From Bryobacterales bacterium (GTDB taxonomy: Bacteria > Acidobacteriota > Terriglobia > Bryobacterales > Bryobacteraceae): DNA of 50,707 nucleotides. Each line of letters starts with the position of its first letter. Positions within the stretch are counted from its first letter, which is position 1. The position numbers were made by a program, and so were the translations under genes. Of the stretch, positions 16,147-24,036 are shown one piece after another. The stretch spans positions 1 to 50,707 of the forward strand of contig SHUD01000013.1 of assembly GCA_009697505.1 (NCBI GenBank). Direction: 5' to 3'. The notes under the pieces are model-generated. The model made no database searches, had not been told where the DNA came from, and saw nothing but the letters and a program-made list of their open reading frames with translations.

Positions 16147-16767
16147 TCAATCCGGTTGCCCATGGAAGCCGGGCGGCAGGTCTTGCACCAACTCGCAAAC
16201 GCGAGCCTTGGCCCGCGACTTTCTCAAACGAAACCGTGTCCCATTCAGGTTCAGTGCCGCGCAAATGTACTCTTTACTTTGGCCTTGCAGATAAAACCGA
16301 ACCAGAATTTCCCGGTCCAGAGGAGACAGCAAGTCCAACGCCTTCCGCAGAAGCGTCTGAGATTCATTCCATAAGTACTCTTGTTCGGGATCGGCGCGGC
16401 GATCCGAAAACTTGCGCTGAAGGTCTGGCAGCATCGCGTGGCGGCGCGTGAGCGTGGCCCGCCGGATGTCCGCAAAAGTCTCGTACCGCACCACCGTACG
16501 CACAAAGCCCCTCAGATGACGGGCATCCCGCAGTGCGCTGCCGCGAACCGCTTCCAGCACGATCAGGAACACGTCGTGGATCCTGTCCAGGGAGTCCTGC
16601 GCGCCGAACTGCCGGCGGAAGTATCGCTCGGCTGTACTCCGGACCAAGTTGTAAAGGTCCTCTTCGCCTGCCGGCGACCCTTGCCGGACGCGCTCCACCA
16701 GCAGAGTCGTGTCCCACTCCTGATCCGGCGGTTGGGGCTCCATCCCTTCCCGTCCTGTTAAACCCAT
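16147..16767 (-). CDS. ECF-type RNA polymerase sigma factor
   Basis: A 206-residue sigma-70 family protein. Region 2 covers EEDLYNLVRSTAERYFRR and LDRIHDVFLIVLEAVRG with the HLRGFVRTVVRYETFADIRR continuation. Region 4 covers ALDLLSPLDREILVRFYLQGQSKE, YICAALNLNGTRFRLRKSRAKARV, a helix-turn-helix. The ATG at 16767 has AAGAGGAG six bases upstream. The kinase remnant at 16976 lies on the opposite strand, and in this phylum ECF factors are often paired with Ser/Thr kinases; here the kinase is damaged. No anti-sigma factor is adjacent. Confidence 0.88.
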   Translation of the reverse strand: MGLTGREGMEPQPPDQEWDTTLLVERVRQGSPAGEEDLYNLVRSTAERYFRRQFGAQDSLDRIHDVFLIVLEAVRGSALRDARHLRGFVRTVVRYETFADIRRATLTRRHAMLPDLQRKFSDRRADPEQEYLWNESQTLLRKALDLLSPLDREILVRFYLQGQSKEYICAALNLNGTRFRLRKSRAKARVCELVQDLPPGFHGQPD

Positions 16768-16975
16768 CGCGACTCCTCTTCCTTAGATCGGCCAGATTTG
16801 AATGCCAACGGTTTCACTCTAAAAGCGGCAACCGGAGTAAGAACCCACAATCGCCGTGCAGCGGCCCCGTCCGGACCGGCGTGCGTTGCGGCAGAATGCG
16901 ATAGATATCGATTCTTTTTGATCAAAGCGGCCGCAATTCGTCGCCAATACTCGGAGGAAATATCACAATTACGCC

Positions 16976-17653
16976 ATGGAGTATCTGGCCGGCGTGACTC
17001 TGGCGGAACTGGTATCGCTCGAAGGCCCCATTGTCCCCGGCCGCGTGGTCCACATCCTCAAGCAGGTTTGCGGTTCCTTGCGCGAAGCGCATGAGCAGGG
17101 GCTTTTGCACCGCGACATTAAGCCGCTCAACATCATGCTGTGCGAGCGCGGCGGCCAGTGCGATTTCGTCAAAGTGCTGGATTTCGGCCTGGTCCGGCAA
17201 CTGGACGTAGCGGCCACGCTGGAGATCAGCGCACCCGACCGCCTGATCGGCACGCCGCTCTATATGGCGCCCGAGCGCTTTCGCGACCCCACGGCGGCCG
17301 ACCCTCGTTCCGACATCTATTCGGTGGGCGCGGTCGCGTATTTTCTGCTGACCGGCCGCCCGGTGTTTCAGGCCCTCACCGGACTGGACTTGCAGAATCA
17401 GGTGCTGCATGCCCAGCCCGAGCGCCCCTCCGCGCGGGTTCCCCATCCCATCCCGGCGAGCCTCGAGCAGTTGGTGCTGGACTGCCTGTCTAAAAATCCC
17501 GCGGACCGGCCGGCCAGCACCGCCGCGCTGCTGGAGGCGTTGGAGACGCTCCCGGATGTGCCCGCATGGACCCCACAACAGGCCCGCGACTGGTGGGCGC
17601 GCAACCTCCCCGGGCTATTGAAGTCGTCCGGGGCCGGGCCGTCCGCGCTTTGA
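16976..17653 (+). pseudogene. Ser/Thr protein kinase C-lobe only, N-lobe missing
   Basis: The 225 residues form a full Hanks-type C-lobe: hinge MEYLAGVTLAELV, catalytic loop HRDIKPLN (Asp47), DFG (Asp69-Gly71 in LDFGLVR), activation segment ending MAPER, and SDIYSVGAVAYFLLTG. The N-lobe with the glycine loop, the ATP-anchoring Lys and helix C is absent. Upstream in the same frame only about 18 codons are open, ending YHNYA, before a TGA at 16919-16921. No membrane segment or sensor domain follows. I read it as a 5'-deleted kinase; it cannot be an active kinase in this form, though a pseudokinase-like binding role is not excluded. Confidence 0.75.
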
Positions 17654-17668
17654 GAGGCCGGGATCGCT

Positions 17669-18520
17669 TTACTTGCCCGCCAGCTCTGGCGGAATTTTCA
17701 AAGTCACGTTACCCGTCGCGGCCCACTCGACGCCGCGCGTGAATGTCACCTTAAATACCTGCTCTTGCACGGCGCTGAAGTCGTGGCCGAGAGCGTTGAT
17801 GTACACGCGGCCCTGCCCATACTGCGTGGTCCACAGCATCGGCTCGTCGACACCGTTGCCGGTCATCGGCTGCTTGGCGCGCGCGTCGGAAGCGCGTTCA
17901 TCGTAGATCGTGTGATCGTCATACGCGGTGGCCAGAACATGATACGTTCCCTGCGGCTGCCACTTCAGGTTGGCGTACAATTCGTCGTTCATCACGGGCA
18001 GCGTGGTCTTCAAGCCCTTAGTGATGGGGTGCTCGGTATCCGTGATCTTCACGGTGTAGTCGTGGCGGACGGAGTGGTGGCCATTGCCCGGCCGCCAGTT
18101 ACCGGCCGAAATCTTTTCGAATTCGGTCCAGCCGTTAAAGGAGGCCAGCGCGAAGTGATAAACCACCAGACCCTTGCCGGAACGAACGTAATCCAGTAAC
18201 GCCTTCTCCGCTTGTGCGCCCCAGCGGAGATTGGGCGTGTTGCGGTCCATATAGTGATCGATCACAACATCGTAAGGAGCCAGGGTCTCCGCGGTCGCGC
18301 CGCGGAACTCTTCCATTACGCGAACTTCGAAGCGGCCGGTATCTTCGAGGGCCTGCTTCAGATAAGGCGTGGTTGCCTTCCAGTCGTGGCCGTGCTGGCC
18401 GGTGATAATCAGAACTTGCAGTTTCGGTGGCCCAGCCGGCGCAGCCGGTGCCTGAGCAAAAACTTGTCCGGCCAGAAGGGACAGGCCGAGTGCGGCATAC
18501 AAGAAATGTCGAGTAGTCAT
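17669..18520 (-). CDS. Secreted ThuA-domain protein
   Basis: A 283-residue protein with a signal peptide (MTTRHFLYAALGLSLLAGQVFA) and a ThuA-like glutamine-amidotransferase fold. Visible landmarks are VLIITGQHGHDWKATTPYLKQAL, YDVVIDHYMD, GKGLVVYHFALASFNGW and HHSVRHDYTVKITDTEHPITKGL, ending with GQGRVYINALGHD. ThuA was named from a trehalose utilisation cluster, but the biochemical role of the family is not settled; secreted copies are common in Acidobacteriota and Planctomycetes. It is convergent with the kinase remnant and lies 49 bases after the AsmA-like gene. Confidence 0.85.
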   Translation of the reverse strand: MTTRHFLYAALGLSLLAGQVFAQAPAAPAGPPKLQVLIITGQHGHDWKATTPYLKQALEDTGRFEVRVMEEFRGATAETLAPYDVVIDHYMDRNTPNLRWGAQAEKALLDYVRSGKGLVVYHFALASFNGWTEFEKISAGNWRPGNGHHSVRHDYTVKITDTEHPITKGLKTTLPVMNDELYANLKWQPQGTYHVLATAYDDHTIYDERASDARAKQPMTGNGVDEPMLWTTQYGQGRVYINALGHDFSAVQEQVFKVTFTRGVEWAATGNVTLKIPPELAGK

Positions 18521-18569
18521 AACAGCCCATTCTTCTGCGTTATGACGCGGCTGTCAAGTGGCCCCCGGC

Positions 18570-20750
18570 CTACTGCCCTCGATTGAGCTTGAGGACCAGC
18601 TTCCCGTCGGCCTGGTGGACGGCCTCGCCAACCAGGGTATCGGCCCCCTGCTGGACTTCCAAATCCAACGCATTCCACACGGCACCGGCTGGGGTCATGC
18701 GCAAGGAGAAACGCCCTTTCACGCGGCGGTATTCGGCGTCGGGGGGAGCGAAAATCGAACGTCCCATAAGGGCGCCCTCGGCTTTGACGCTGGCCGGCAA
18801 CGCGGCCCCGCTGCCCTCGGCATCGGCTTTGCCGTCGAAATCCAGCCTGCCGCCTTTATAGCGAACGTCTTTCACCGTGCCCGTGTACTGGTAGCGCGGC
18901 GCCGCGGCGGAAAGGTCTACGTGCAACTCCCCGGACGCAGTCGCATCGGAAACCTTGGCGTTGGTCGTAGCCAAAGTGACGCCCGTTCCCAACCAGGAAA
19001 CACGAGCGGTGCCGGCGAAAGAAGCGTCCCCCACCGCCAGCCCGTCGAATACAACCGTTCCCTCGGCTTTACGGTTACTAAGCCAATCGGGAGCCGATGG
19101 TGCGCCGCCCAGTCCCAAAGTCCGCGAGAGGACTCCGCCGCTGCGGGTGAGTGTGGGGGCCAACAGGCGCTCTACTTCTTTCAAATCGGACCTGGCCGCC
19201 TGAAGCCTGAACCGTTGCGGCTCCGCGGCCTCGGCGTCCCAACGGTAATCGCCGGAGAAAGAGACCGCTCCGGCCTTGGCTCTGATCCGCGTCAAAGCCA
19301 CGCGCTCGGGTCTGGCGCTTACCGTCGCCGCCTGCACGTCCACGGGAGCCGCAAGCCCGTCCACTTTCACTTGCGCGTTCAATACCTCAAAATCGCCCGA
19401 CCACGCTCCCGTACCCGAAGGAGGCTGCTGATACTTGAGCGCGCCGCGCCAGGCTCCGCCGGTGATGCGGTCGAGCAAAGGGGCGCTGCCGAGGCCGAAC
19501 GCGCGAACGTTTGGGATACCCATGTGGCGCGTGCTGACTCTCCACTCCGTACCGCCGCCCTCGCCGCTCTGATAGGTGGCTTGTACCTCCGCCGTGTCCG
19601 CCTCGTCAATGTTGACGGTCGCCGGCCCGGCCAGAATCGTGTCCTTCTTCAGGAAAACCGTGGCGGTGGGAATCTTCATCGTACTCACGACAGCATCGCG
19701 GATCTCCACATTGCCGGAAAATCCGGCCGCGCTGCTATAGCCCGGATTGCCGGAAACCGTTCCCTGCCCGGCGGGGACCGGCGCGCCCACCTGGCGGGCG
19801 ATGTTCAACAGGGCATCGAGCGGCATGGAGTTCATGCCGGCTGCAACGTCCCACTGCGGCGTGGACAACAGATTGCCCGCGCTCAGACGGAGATTCGTAT
19901 GCAAGACCGGCGGCAGAATCGATTCCAGTTCAAGCGTTTGACCGGTCAGGTTGAGCAGGCCCTTATAATCCAGCCGCAACTTGCCGCCATCGCCGAACTG
20001 CGCCAGCCCCTTGACGTCAAGGTGCTGCGGAGTTCCGCTGACCTGCGCATCAACCGATGCCACGCCCTTGAGATCGGAAACGCCCGTACTGAGCAGGCGC
20101 GCGACGGAATCGAGCGAGCTGGGCTCGAGTTCCACTCGGTAGCTAAGCTGACCCTTGGCGGATGTCCCCCGCACGAAAAAATGCCCGAAGCCTTGCAGGG
20201 AACGGTCGGTGCGCGCGGGCGCGCCCGAAAAGCGGAGCTCCACGGCTCCGTTCCCGCGGGAAGAAACATCCAGATCGGTATCGTCAAAAAATACCACCGC
20301 TTTGGTATCGCCGAACTTGAAATTGATGCGGCCCCCGCGCATCTTGAGCGACGGCAGGGGGATCCCCGGGCTGGTATCGAGCAGCATCTGAAAGTTCCAG
20401 ACCTCCTCGTTGGGCTTCACCAGATTGACCGTCGCGTCGTTGAAGTGGAGGCTTGAAAACTCCAGGCTCCCCCCGAGTAGCGCGAGCACGTCCAGCGTGG
20501 CGTCGAGCGTGTTGGCGTAGGCGAACGGCTCGATTCCGGCGCGCGGATCTTCGTGGATGGTCACTCCGCTGAGCGAAAAGCCGGGGCCCGAGAACAGGGT
20601 GAGCGAAACGCTATCGATTTCTACTTTGCGGCCCAATCCGCGCGACAGCGCCCGCTCCATCGGGCCTTTCATGAAATCGACGGGAGCGAACGGCAGCGCC
20701 GCGCCGAAGACGGCGATGGCCACCAGCACGATCAATACCGTGCGCTTCAA
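18570..20750 (-). CDS. AsmA-family envelope protein
   Basis: A 726-residue protein with one N-terminal membrane anchor (TVLIVLVAIAVFGAALPF) followed by long beta-rich sequence. The N-terminal region after the anchor (LSRGLGRKVEIDSVSLTLF.GPGFSLSGVTI) is the AsmA/DUF748-type pattern. Proteins of this group are large periplasmic beta-groove proteins thought to carry lipids between membranes. The start is a TTG at 20750 that overlaps the TGA of the nucleotidyltransferase gene (TTGA), so it is probably translated by coupling. It shares an operon with xdhC and mocA-like genes, which is not an obvious functional match. Confidence 0.8.
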   Translation of the reverse strand: MKRTVLIVLVAIAVFGAALPFAPVDFMKGPMERALSRGLGRKVEIDSVSLTLFSGPGFSLSGVTIHEDPRAGIEPFAYANTLDATLDVLALLGGSLEFSSLHFNDATVNLVKPNEEVWNFQMLLDTSPGIPLPSLKMRGGRINFKFGDTKAVVFFDDTDLDVSSRGNGAVELRFSGAPARTDRSLQGFGHFFVRGTSAKGQLSYRVELEPSSLDSVARLLSTGVSDLKGVASVDAQVSGTPQHLDVKGLAQFGDGGKLRLDYKGLLNLTGQTLELESILPPVLHTNLRLSAGNLLSTPQWDVAAGMNSMPLDALLNIARQVGAPVPAGQGTVSGNPGYSSAAGFSGNVEIRDAVVSTMKIPTATVFLKKDTILAGPATVNIDEADTAEVQATYQSGEGGGTEWRVSTRHMGIPNVRAFGLGSAPLLDRITGGAWRGALKYQQPPSGTGAWSGDFEVLNAQVKVDGLAAPVDVQAATVSARPERVALTRIRAKAGAVSFSGDYRWDAEAAEPQRFRLQAARSDLKEVERLLAPTLTRSGGVLSRTLGLGGAPSAPDWLSNRKAEGTVVFDGLAVGDASFAGTARVSWLGTGVTLATTNAKVSDATASGELHVDLSAAAPRYQYTGTVKDVRYKGGRLDFDGKADAEGSGAALPASVKAEGALMGRSIFAPPDAEYRRVKGRFSLRMTPAGAVWNALDLEVQQGADTLVGEAVHQADGKLVLKLNRGQ

Positions 20751-21334
20751 GACTGGCTCTCCGTAACCTGACGGTACGCCGCGGGGTCGTCGATGTCCAC
20801 CAAAATGCCGGGATCGTCCACATCCACGTACACCGTGGCGGGCACGTAGCGATGGACCACATCGCTGGTGCGCGCGGTGGCCGGCAGCGCTAACAACTCT
20901 TCGGCGATCGCGCGTGTCGCAAACACCGGGTGACCTCGCTTGCCTTGGAACCGAGGAATCACAAATCGCGTGGCGGAGCCGCGCTTAAGAAACACCTCGC
21001 GGAGGCGCTCGACAGTGGCGGGTTCAACGGCCGGTGAATCGACCGGGATGAACGCGAACCCATCGGCATCAGGCGGCAACGCCGCGAGCGCGGTCTGCAA
21101 TGAACTAAGCTGTCCGCGTTCGGGAGCGGGGTTGATCACCATCCTCGCTACTCCTTCGATAACCGGGCGAATCGCGTCCGCGTGATAACCCAGCGCCACA
21201 ATCACCGGATCGCACGCCCCCGAAAGCACGCGGACCAAGCGTCCCGCGAACGTTTCCCCGCGATAGTCCAGAAGCGCCTTGGGACTGCCCATGCGGCTGG
21301 AGGCGCCGGCCGCCAGAATAATGCCGGCGATCAC
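20747..21334 (-). CDS. mocA: MobA/MocA-like molybdenum cofactor nucleotidyltransferase
   Basis: A 195-residue nucleotidyltransferase starting at a GTG at 21334, ten bases after the xdhC stop, with GGAGCG as ribosome site. The N-terminus IAGIILAAGASSRMGSPKALL is the NTP-binding motif of MobA/MocA/GlmU-like enzymes, with GYHADAI, PVDSP (catalytic metal Asp) and GKRGHPVF motifs. MocA adds CMP to molybdopterin for xanthine dehydrogenase-family enzymes. Pairing with xdhC supports this over MobA, which makes the guanylyl form. The C-terminus VDVDDPGILVDIDDPAAY is typical. Confidence 0.85.
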   Translation of the reverse strand: MIAGIILAAGASSRMGSPKALLDYRGETFAGRLVRVLSGACDPVIVALGYHADAIRPVIEGVARMVINPAPERGQLSSLQTALAALPPDADGFAFIPVDSPAVEPATVERLREVFLKRGSATRFVIPRFQGKRGHPVFATRAIAEELLALPATARTSDVVHRYVPATVYVDVDDPGILVDIDDPAAYRQVTESQS

Positions 21335-21344
21335 GTCCGCTCCA

Positions 21345-22181
21345 TTATTTGAGAAGTGCCCGCAGGTTTTCGTGCGCGAAGATAGACTTCGACGCCGCCC
21401 GCCACTCGTCACCCGGATCGCGGCGAATCGCAATCATTTCGGCGACGACCGAAATCGCGATCTCCTCCGGTGTTTCGGCGCCGATCTCCAGGCCCATGGG
21501 CGCGTAGATCTTCTCGAAGAGCTGGCGCGCGAGACCTTCCTTCTCCAGTTCCTTGACCACGGAGATGGTCTTGCGCTTGCTCCCGATCATGGCGATGTAC
21601 TTGGCCGGCGTCTCCACCGCCCAACGCAGCACGCGCATGTCATCACGGTGGCCGCGCGTCACGATGACCACGTAGCTGGTGGAGGTGATGGTCAGCTTGG
21701 GGAAGACACTTTCGTACTCGTCGGCGTAAACTTCGTCGGCTTCCGGAAAGCGCTCTTTGTTGGCGAAGGCCTCGCGGTCGTCCACGATTACGGTGGCGAA
21801 GCCGGCCATGTTGGCCACTTTCGAGATGCTCTTCGACACGTGCCCGCCGCCGAAAATGAACGCGCGCGGCTGGGGAGCAATCGGTTCGATAAAGATGTTC
21901 AACTGGCCTCCGCAGATCAAGCCGTTATCGTAAGCGGCATCCTGCCCCAGGCTGAAGTTCAGGTGGCGGGGCTTGTCGGTTTCGATGACTTCGCGGGCGG
22001 CGGTCCACACCTCGGCTTCGACACACCCTCCGCCCACGGTGCCCACCATGGAGCCATCCTCGCGGACCAGGAGCTTGGCGCTCTCATAGCTCGGGATGGA
22101 GCCGTTCACCTGCACGATCGTCGCCACGGCGCACTTCTGCCCCAACCGCCGCAAGCGCACGATTTCGTCGTAAATGTCCAC
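21345..22181 (-). CDS. xdhC: XdhC/CoxF-family molybdenum cofactor insertion protein
   Basis: A 278-residue protein with the two XdhC parts. The N-terminal domain reads CAVATIVQVNGSIPSYESAKLLV and GTVGGGCVEAEVW; the C-terminal Rossmann-like domain has FIFGGGHVSKSISKVANMAGF, YVVIVTRGHRDDMRVL and IAMIGSKRKT. XdhC binds the molybdenum cofactor, helps its sulfuration and delivers it to xanthine dehydrogenase-type hydroxylases. The start is a GTG at 22181. No hydroxylase subunit lies in the window, so the client enzyme must be elsewhere. Confidence 0.9.
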   Translation of the reverse strand: MDIYDEIVRLRRLGQKCAVATIVQVNGSIPSYESAKLLVREDGSMVGTVGGGCVEAEVWTAAREVIETDKPRHLNFSLGQDAAYDNGLICGGQLNIFIEPIAPQPRAFIFGGGHVSKSISKVANMAGFATVIVDDREAFANKERFPEADEVYADEYESVFPKLTITSTSYVVIVTRGHRDDMRVLRWAVETPAKYIAMIGSKRKTISVVKELEKEGLARQLFEKIYAPMGLEIGAETPEEIAISVVAEMIAIRRDPGDEWRAASKSIFAHENLRALLK

Positions 22182-22189
22182 TGAAGGCT

Positions 22190-22195
22190 ATTATA
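22190..22195 (-). promoter_or_regulatory. Candidate -10 element for xdhC, near-leaderless
   Basis: On the minus strand TATAAT lies only nine bases before the GTG start of xdhC. If used, transcription would begin two or three bases before the start codon. The -35 match at 17-18 bases (TTAGCC or TAGCCC) is poor, so this is a suggestion only. Confidence 0.35.
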
Positions 22196-22215
22196 ACTTC
22201 CCAAGCGAAAAAGGG

Positions 22216-22629
22216 CTAAAGCGCGAGGACTTGAAGCCCTGGGATCAGACGGAAGTGGCGGACACTACGGGTTCCAAGAGTATAGCCGTAGTGCGGCGCA
22301 GTCGCTCCAATCAACCGATCGGCGGTTGCGATGACGAGTCCGGCCTTCTTTATCTCTGCCTCAACCTTCGCGGCCAGAACGCCCAGTTCACGGGTGAAGG
22401 GTTCCACTGGAATGACGGCGAGCACTTCATCGAGATTGCGGCGGCGCTCCTGCGCGACTTCGGGCGTGTTGGCGCGGTGCCAACCGTGCTCCAGTTCCAT
22501 TACCGTGATGGAGGAGAGCAGAAATGCGGTTTCCGAAAATTCGGCCGAGAGCGAGGCAAGAAGCTGGCTCAGCGGACGCTTCTCCCGTTCCGCGGCGATG
22601 AGCACGCTGGAGTCGAGGACTAATCCCAT
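22216..22629 (-). CDS. vapC: PIN-domain toxin, VapC type
   Basis: A 137-residue PIN nuclease. The first acidic residue is in VLDSSVLIAAE, the second acidic position is in SSITVMELEHGW, and the last are in GLVIATADRLIGATAPHYGYTL. VapC toxins cleave tRNA or rRNA using a metal held by these acids. The ATG lies inside the end of the antitoxin gene (ten-base overlap), which fits translational coupling. Confidence 0.88.
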   Translation of the reverse strand: MGLVLDSSVLIAAEREKRPLSQLLASLSAEFSETAFLLSSITVMELEHGWHRANTPEVAQERRRNLDEVLAVIPVEPFTRELGVLAAKVEAEIKKAGLVIATADRLIGATAPHYGYTLGTRSVRHFRLIPGLQVLAL

Positions 22630-22925
22630 GCGGGTGGATCAAGCGAGTCGCGGCGGGCGTCAATGCCGGATTGCACATCCTTAGCGAAGTCTTCATCGGG
22701 GATGGGGACGTAACCGAGCTTGGCCTCGTAAGCCTTTGCCATGGCGATGCACTCGCTCAGCTTACGGCCTGGACGCATGGGTATGGACGGCTTCAGTACG
22801 GCAACTGGCCGCTGGTCCTGCTCGATGACCACCTCAACGCCCTGCTGCACCTTGGCCAGCACGGCGTGAAGATCACGCGCCACCTCGGCTTCGCTCATGT
22901 GGACGGTTGCCATTAGTTCCATCAT
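22620..22925 (-). CDS. vapB: VapB-like (Phd/YefM-type) antitoxin
   Basis: About 101 residues. The N-terminal ATVHMSEAEVARDLHAVLAKVQQGVEVVIEQDQRPVAVLKPS matches the Phd/YefM antitoxin fold, which binds operator DNA as a dimer. The C-terminal part (GRKLSECIAMAKAYEAKLGYVPIPDEDFAKDVQ) would wrap the toxin. The start is uncertain among three close ATGs at 22925, 22922 and 22913; a G-rich GGGGGG lies before the first. It is divergent from the HTH gene at 23051. Confidence 0.82.
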   Translation of the reverse strand: MMELMATVHMSEAEVARDLHAVLAKVQQGVEVVIEQDQRPVAVLKPSIPMRPGRKLSECIAMAKAYEAKLGYVPIPDEDFAKDVQSGIDARRDSLDPPAWD

Positions 22926-23003
22926 AGCTCTGGTCCCCCCCTCGACGTCTCTCTGAGCGATGACGGTCCATCCGACGTGAGTCTGGCCCGAGAATTGACG
23001 AGT

Positions 23004-23021
23004 GTTGTCACATATGACAAC
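23004..23021. promoter_or_regulatory. Inverted repeat, candidate operator
   Basis: GTTGTCA, a four-base spacer CATA, then TGACAAC: perfect 7-base arms. It sits in the 125-base divergent gap between the vapBC operon and the two HTH genes, 30 bases before the ATG at 23051, and just after a TTGACG that could be a -35 box. This is a natural place for an HTH or VapB repressor, but the binding protein is not known. Confidence 0.55.
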
Positions 23022-23050
23022 ATCGGGGTGATGGTTCCAGAACCTTTGCC

Positions 23051-23380
23051 ATGAAAGAGACAAAAGACAAGCTCGAAGTAGTGCGCGGCAGCGGGAATGT
23101 GTTTCGCGATCTCGGGCATCCGAGGGCGGACGTAGAGCAATTCAAAGCCATTCTGGCGGCGGAACTCATCAAGGCGCTCGACCGGGAACGGCTGACCGTG
23201 CGCGCGGCGCATGATCGCACCGGCTTCGCGGCGGCTGACTTTTCCCGCATCCGCAACGCGGACCTCAAACGCTTCACGGTCGACCGGCTCATGTCCATGC
23301 TCAACCGCCTCGGCTCGCGCATCGAAGTGAAAGTGAAGGTGCGACGTGTGGCAACGGTGGCGGAGCGCATACCCGCGTGA
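23051..23380 (+). CDS. XRE-type HTH antitoxin (HTH_37/HigA2-like), orphan
   Basis: A 109-residue helix-turn-helix protein: FRDLGHPRADVEQFKAILAAELIKAL, then RLTVRAAHDRTGFAAADFSRIRNADLKRFTVDRLMSMLNRLG. This is the pattern of small XRE antitoxins that usually follow a Gp49/RelE-like toxin gene. No toxin precedes it here; the neighbour upstream is the divergent antitoxin of another module. The stop overlaps the GTG of the next gene (GTGA). Confidence 0.78.
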   Translation: MKETKDKLEVVRGSGNVFRDLGHPRADVEQFKAILAAELIKALDRERLTVRAAHDRTGFAAADFSRIRNADLKRFTVDRLMSMLNRLGSRIEVKVKVRRVATVAERIPA

Positions 23381-23670
23381 GGCAGCCCATGAAGAACCCG
23401 CCCCACCCGGGCGACCTGATCAGAACCGAGATCATCGAAGCCCTCGGCCTCAGTGTGTCCAGGGCGGCGGAGGTCTTAAACGTGCGCCGCGCGACTCTCT
23501 CGGACCTTCTTCACGGCAAGGCGTCGCTCGCGCCCGAAATGGCCCTGCGCATCGAAAAGGCGTTCGGTCCGGACATGGACCATCTCCTGCGCATGCAACT
23601 CGCTTACGACGTAGCGCACACGCGCCAGCACTCTCGCGATATCGCCGTCAAGCGGTATGTACCGGCCTGA
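23377..23670 (+). CDS. higA: HigA-family antitoxin, orphan
   Basis: A 97-residue protein starting at GTG 23377 or ATG 23389. The sequence PPHPGDLIRTEIIEALGLSVSRAAEVL, then RRATLSDLLHGKASLAPEMALRIEKAFG is the typical HigA/VapI HTH, and the C-terminus LLRMQLAYDVAHTRQ is also typical. HigA normally neutralises HigB, encoded just upstream; here the upstream gene is another antitoxin and no HigB is visible. It may be a relic or act as an antitoxin or regulator in trans. Confidence 0.85.
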   Translation: MRQPMKNPPHPGDLIRTEIIEALGLSVSRAAEVLNVRRATLSDLLHGKASLAPEMALRIEKAFGPDMDHLLRMQLAYDVAHTRQHSRDIAVKRYVPA

Positions 23671-23679
23671 ACCGATTAG

Positions 23680-23925
23680 CTACGCTTCGGAACCTTTACT
23701 CGGATTCGATTCGCTTTCAGGTCCTTCATGAATAATTCCCACCCCTCGACGGTATTCGGGATTCGATGCAATCTGTGGCGGCGTATGCATCCGGCACACT
23801 GGACACATTTCGTAATCAAGGATATAGATCGAGTCCCATCGCAAACGCGAATCCGCATTCCCAAATTGGCCGCGGAGCACACATTCTTGCCCTGTTAGCT
23901 GACGGGCACTTGTTTCTAGTCGCAT
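23680..23925 (-). CDS. Hypothetical small protein with a CxxC pair
   Basis: A possible 81-residue protein with YEMCPVCRMHTPPQIASNPEYRRG in its middle, including a CPVC pair that could bind zinc. I do not recognise it. The 366-base stretch from 23671 to 24036 has no other credible gene, and there is no strong ribosome site, so it may be non-coding. A second overlapping minus-strand frame reads less like a protein. Confidence 0.3.
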   Translation of the reverse strand: MRLETSARQLTGQECVLRGQFGNADSRLRWDSIYILDYEMCPVCRMHTPPQIASNPEYRRGVGIIHEGPESESNPSKGSEA

Positions 23926-24036
23926 CAGAAAAGTGGCATCGCTTGCATTAGTGGGTCATGCGGGGATGCCAATCTCAAGGGGTCCAGGTGCCGCACCTAC
24001 CAGGCGTAAACCACAGGATCACAAGTACAAACGGAA

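Noticed and set aside
16798-17094. A 98-codon plus-strand frame that might have supplied the missing kinase N-lobe
   Set aside because: It contains no glycine loop or conserved Lys and runs into the kinase in another frame.
18558-20456. A 632-codon open frame on the plus strand opposite the AsmA-like gene
   Set aside because: It is a mirror of GC-rich codon use; it has no domain, signal or ribosome site, while the minus strand codes for a coherent AsmA-type protein.
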